The position numbers were made by a program, and so were the translations under genes. From Actinomycetota bacterium (lineage in GTDB: Bacteria; Actinomycetota; Thermoleophilia; UBA2241), in assembly GCA_003158705.1 (NCBI GenBank), contig PMKX01000065.1, positions 6,120 to 11,607 of the forward strand: a stretch of 5,488 nt of DNA, written 5' to 3'. Of the stretch, positions 5,171 through 5,488 are shown piece by piece (the stretch's first letter is position 1; each line of letters starts with the position of its first letter). The notes beneath the pieces are model-generated. The model saw only the letters and a program-made list of their open reading frames with translations, searched no databases and was not told the DNA's origin.

Positions 5171-5488
5171 CTAGCCCCAGATCGCTTTGGCCGCGGCCAG
5201 CACCTCGGCGGCGTGGCCGCGCGGCGTCACGTTGGCGAACACCTGGCGCACCGTGCCGTCCGCGTCGATGAGAAACGTCGTGCGCTTGGCCACACCCACC
5301 AGCGGCCGCGCCACACCAAAGGCGGCGGCCACCGTCTGTTGCTCCTCACCCTGCCGCCCGATGAGCGGCATGCGCAGCCCGTACTTGCGCGCCCACTTCC
5401 GGTTGGCAGCCGGCGTGTCGATGCTCGCGCCGATCACCTGCACGCCGAGCGCCGCGAAGTCGTCCATGAGTCCACTGAACTCAGTGGC
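5171..5488 (-). CDS. BCP/PrxQ-like peroxiredoxin, C-terminal part
   Basis: The frame is open to the right edge, leaving 105 visible C-terminal residues; the N-terminal third is outside the window. The visible part starts ATEFSGLMDDFAALGVQVIG, matching the region just after the peroxidatic cysteine in the CTxE motif of AhpC/TSA-type BCP proteins, so that cysteine should be the first residue beyond the edge. Further landmarks are the strand-helix block GASID-TPAANRKWARKYGL (20-38 of the fragment), the FGV block (57-59), the TTFLIDADG strand (70-78) with the preceding conserved Arg (69), and a C-terminal helix (GHAAEVLAAAKAIWG). The family reduces hydrogen peroxide and organic hydroperoxides with thioredoxin in the cytosol. 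No cysteine occurs in the visible part; where PrxQ has its resolving cysteine five residues after the peroxidatic one, this protein has Ser. The Met at 5467 is internal, not a start. It is same-strand with, and 56 bp upstream of, the lyase gene. Confidence 0.85.
   Translation of the reverse strand, partial: ATEFSGLMDDFAALGVQVIGASIDTPAANRKWARKYGLRMPLIGRQGEEQQTVAAAFGVARPLVGVAKRTTFLIDADGTVRQVFANVTPRGHAAEVLAAAKAIWG

Noticed and set aside
4317..5174. A 285-codon open frame on the plus strand opposite the lyase gene
   Set aside because: Its product is an Arg/Val/Gly-rich sequence with no recognisable motif. Long antisense frames are expected opposite GC-rich genes, and the minus strand encodes a complete, motif-rich enzyme.

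Overview
This is a GC-rich (roughly two-thirds G+C), densely coding bacterial chromosomal window holding six protein genes: two cut by the window edges, four complete. No rRNA, tRNA, CRISPR, transposase, integrase or phage gene was seen. The gene set (AlaC-type aminotransferase, YhaM-type HD/OB nuclease, a small helical protein resembling ones I associate with Actinobacteria, aspartase/fumarase, BCP-type peroxiredoxin), the strong G/C bias at third codon positions and the short leaders behind TAnnnT-type -10 boxes suggest a high-GC actinobacterial lineage, perhaps near Thermoleophilia. This placement is an inference; no ribosomal marker is present to confirm it.

Layout. Left edge (1-689, minus): the N-terminal 229 codons of a PLP-dependent aminotransferase of the AlaC family, with its C-terminal half off the edge. 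690-916: a 227-bp divergent intergenic region with probable promoters for both flanking genes and a perfect 22-bp tandem duplication. 917-3596 (plus): a 12-helix MFS transporter, then, 31 bp later and behind a strong Shine-Dalgarno sequence, a small helical protein of unknown function, then, after 99 bp, an OB-fold plus HD-domain protein of the YhaM 3'-5' exoribonuclease family. 3597-3707: a short convergent intergenic region with small degenerate GC-rich repeats and no clear terminator. 3708-5114 (minus): a complete aspartase/fumarase superfamily enzyme, best called aspartate ammonia-lyase. 5171-5488 (minus): the C-terminal part of a BCP/PrxQ-like peroxiredoxin, 56 bp upstream of the lyase and possibly co-transcribed with it.

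How the genes fit together. The aminotransferase (pyruvate/alanine) and the lyase (aspartate/fumarate/ammonia) both connect amino-acid nitrogen to central carbon, but they lie in different transcription units and nothing in the window ties them functionally. The MFS gene and the small helical gene are close enough to form an operon. The window looks like ordinary housekeeping chromosome. I found no convincing novel multi-gene system; the items most worth a second look are the small helical protein, the tandem repeat between divergent promoters, the mixed aspartase/fumarase signature and the peroxiredoxin's missing resolving cysteine.
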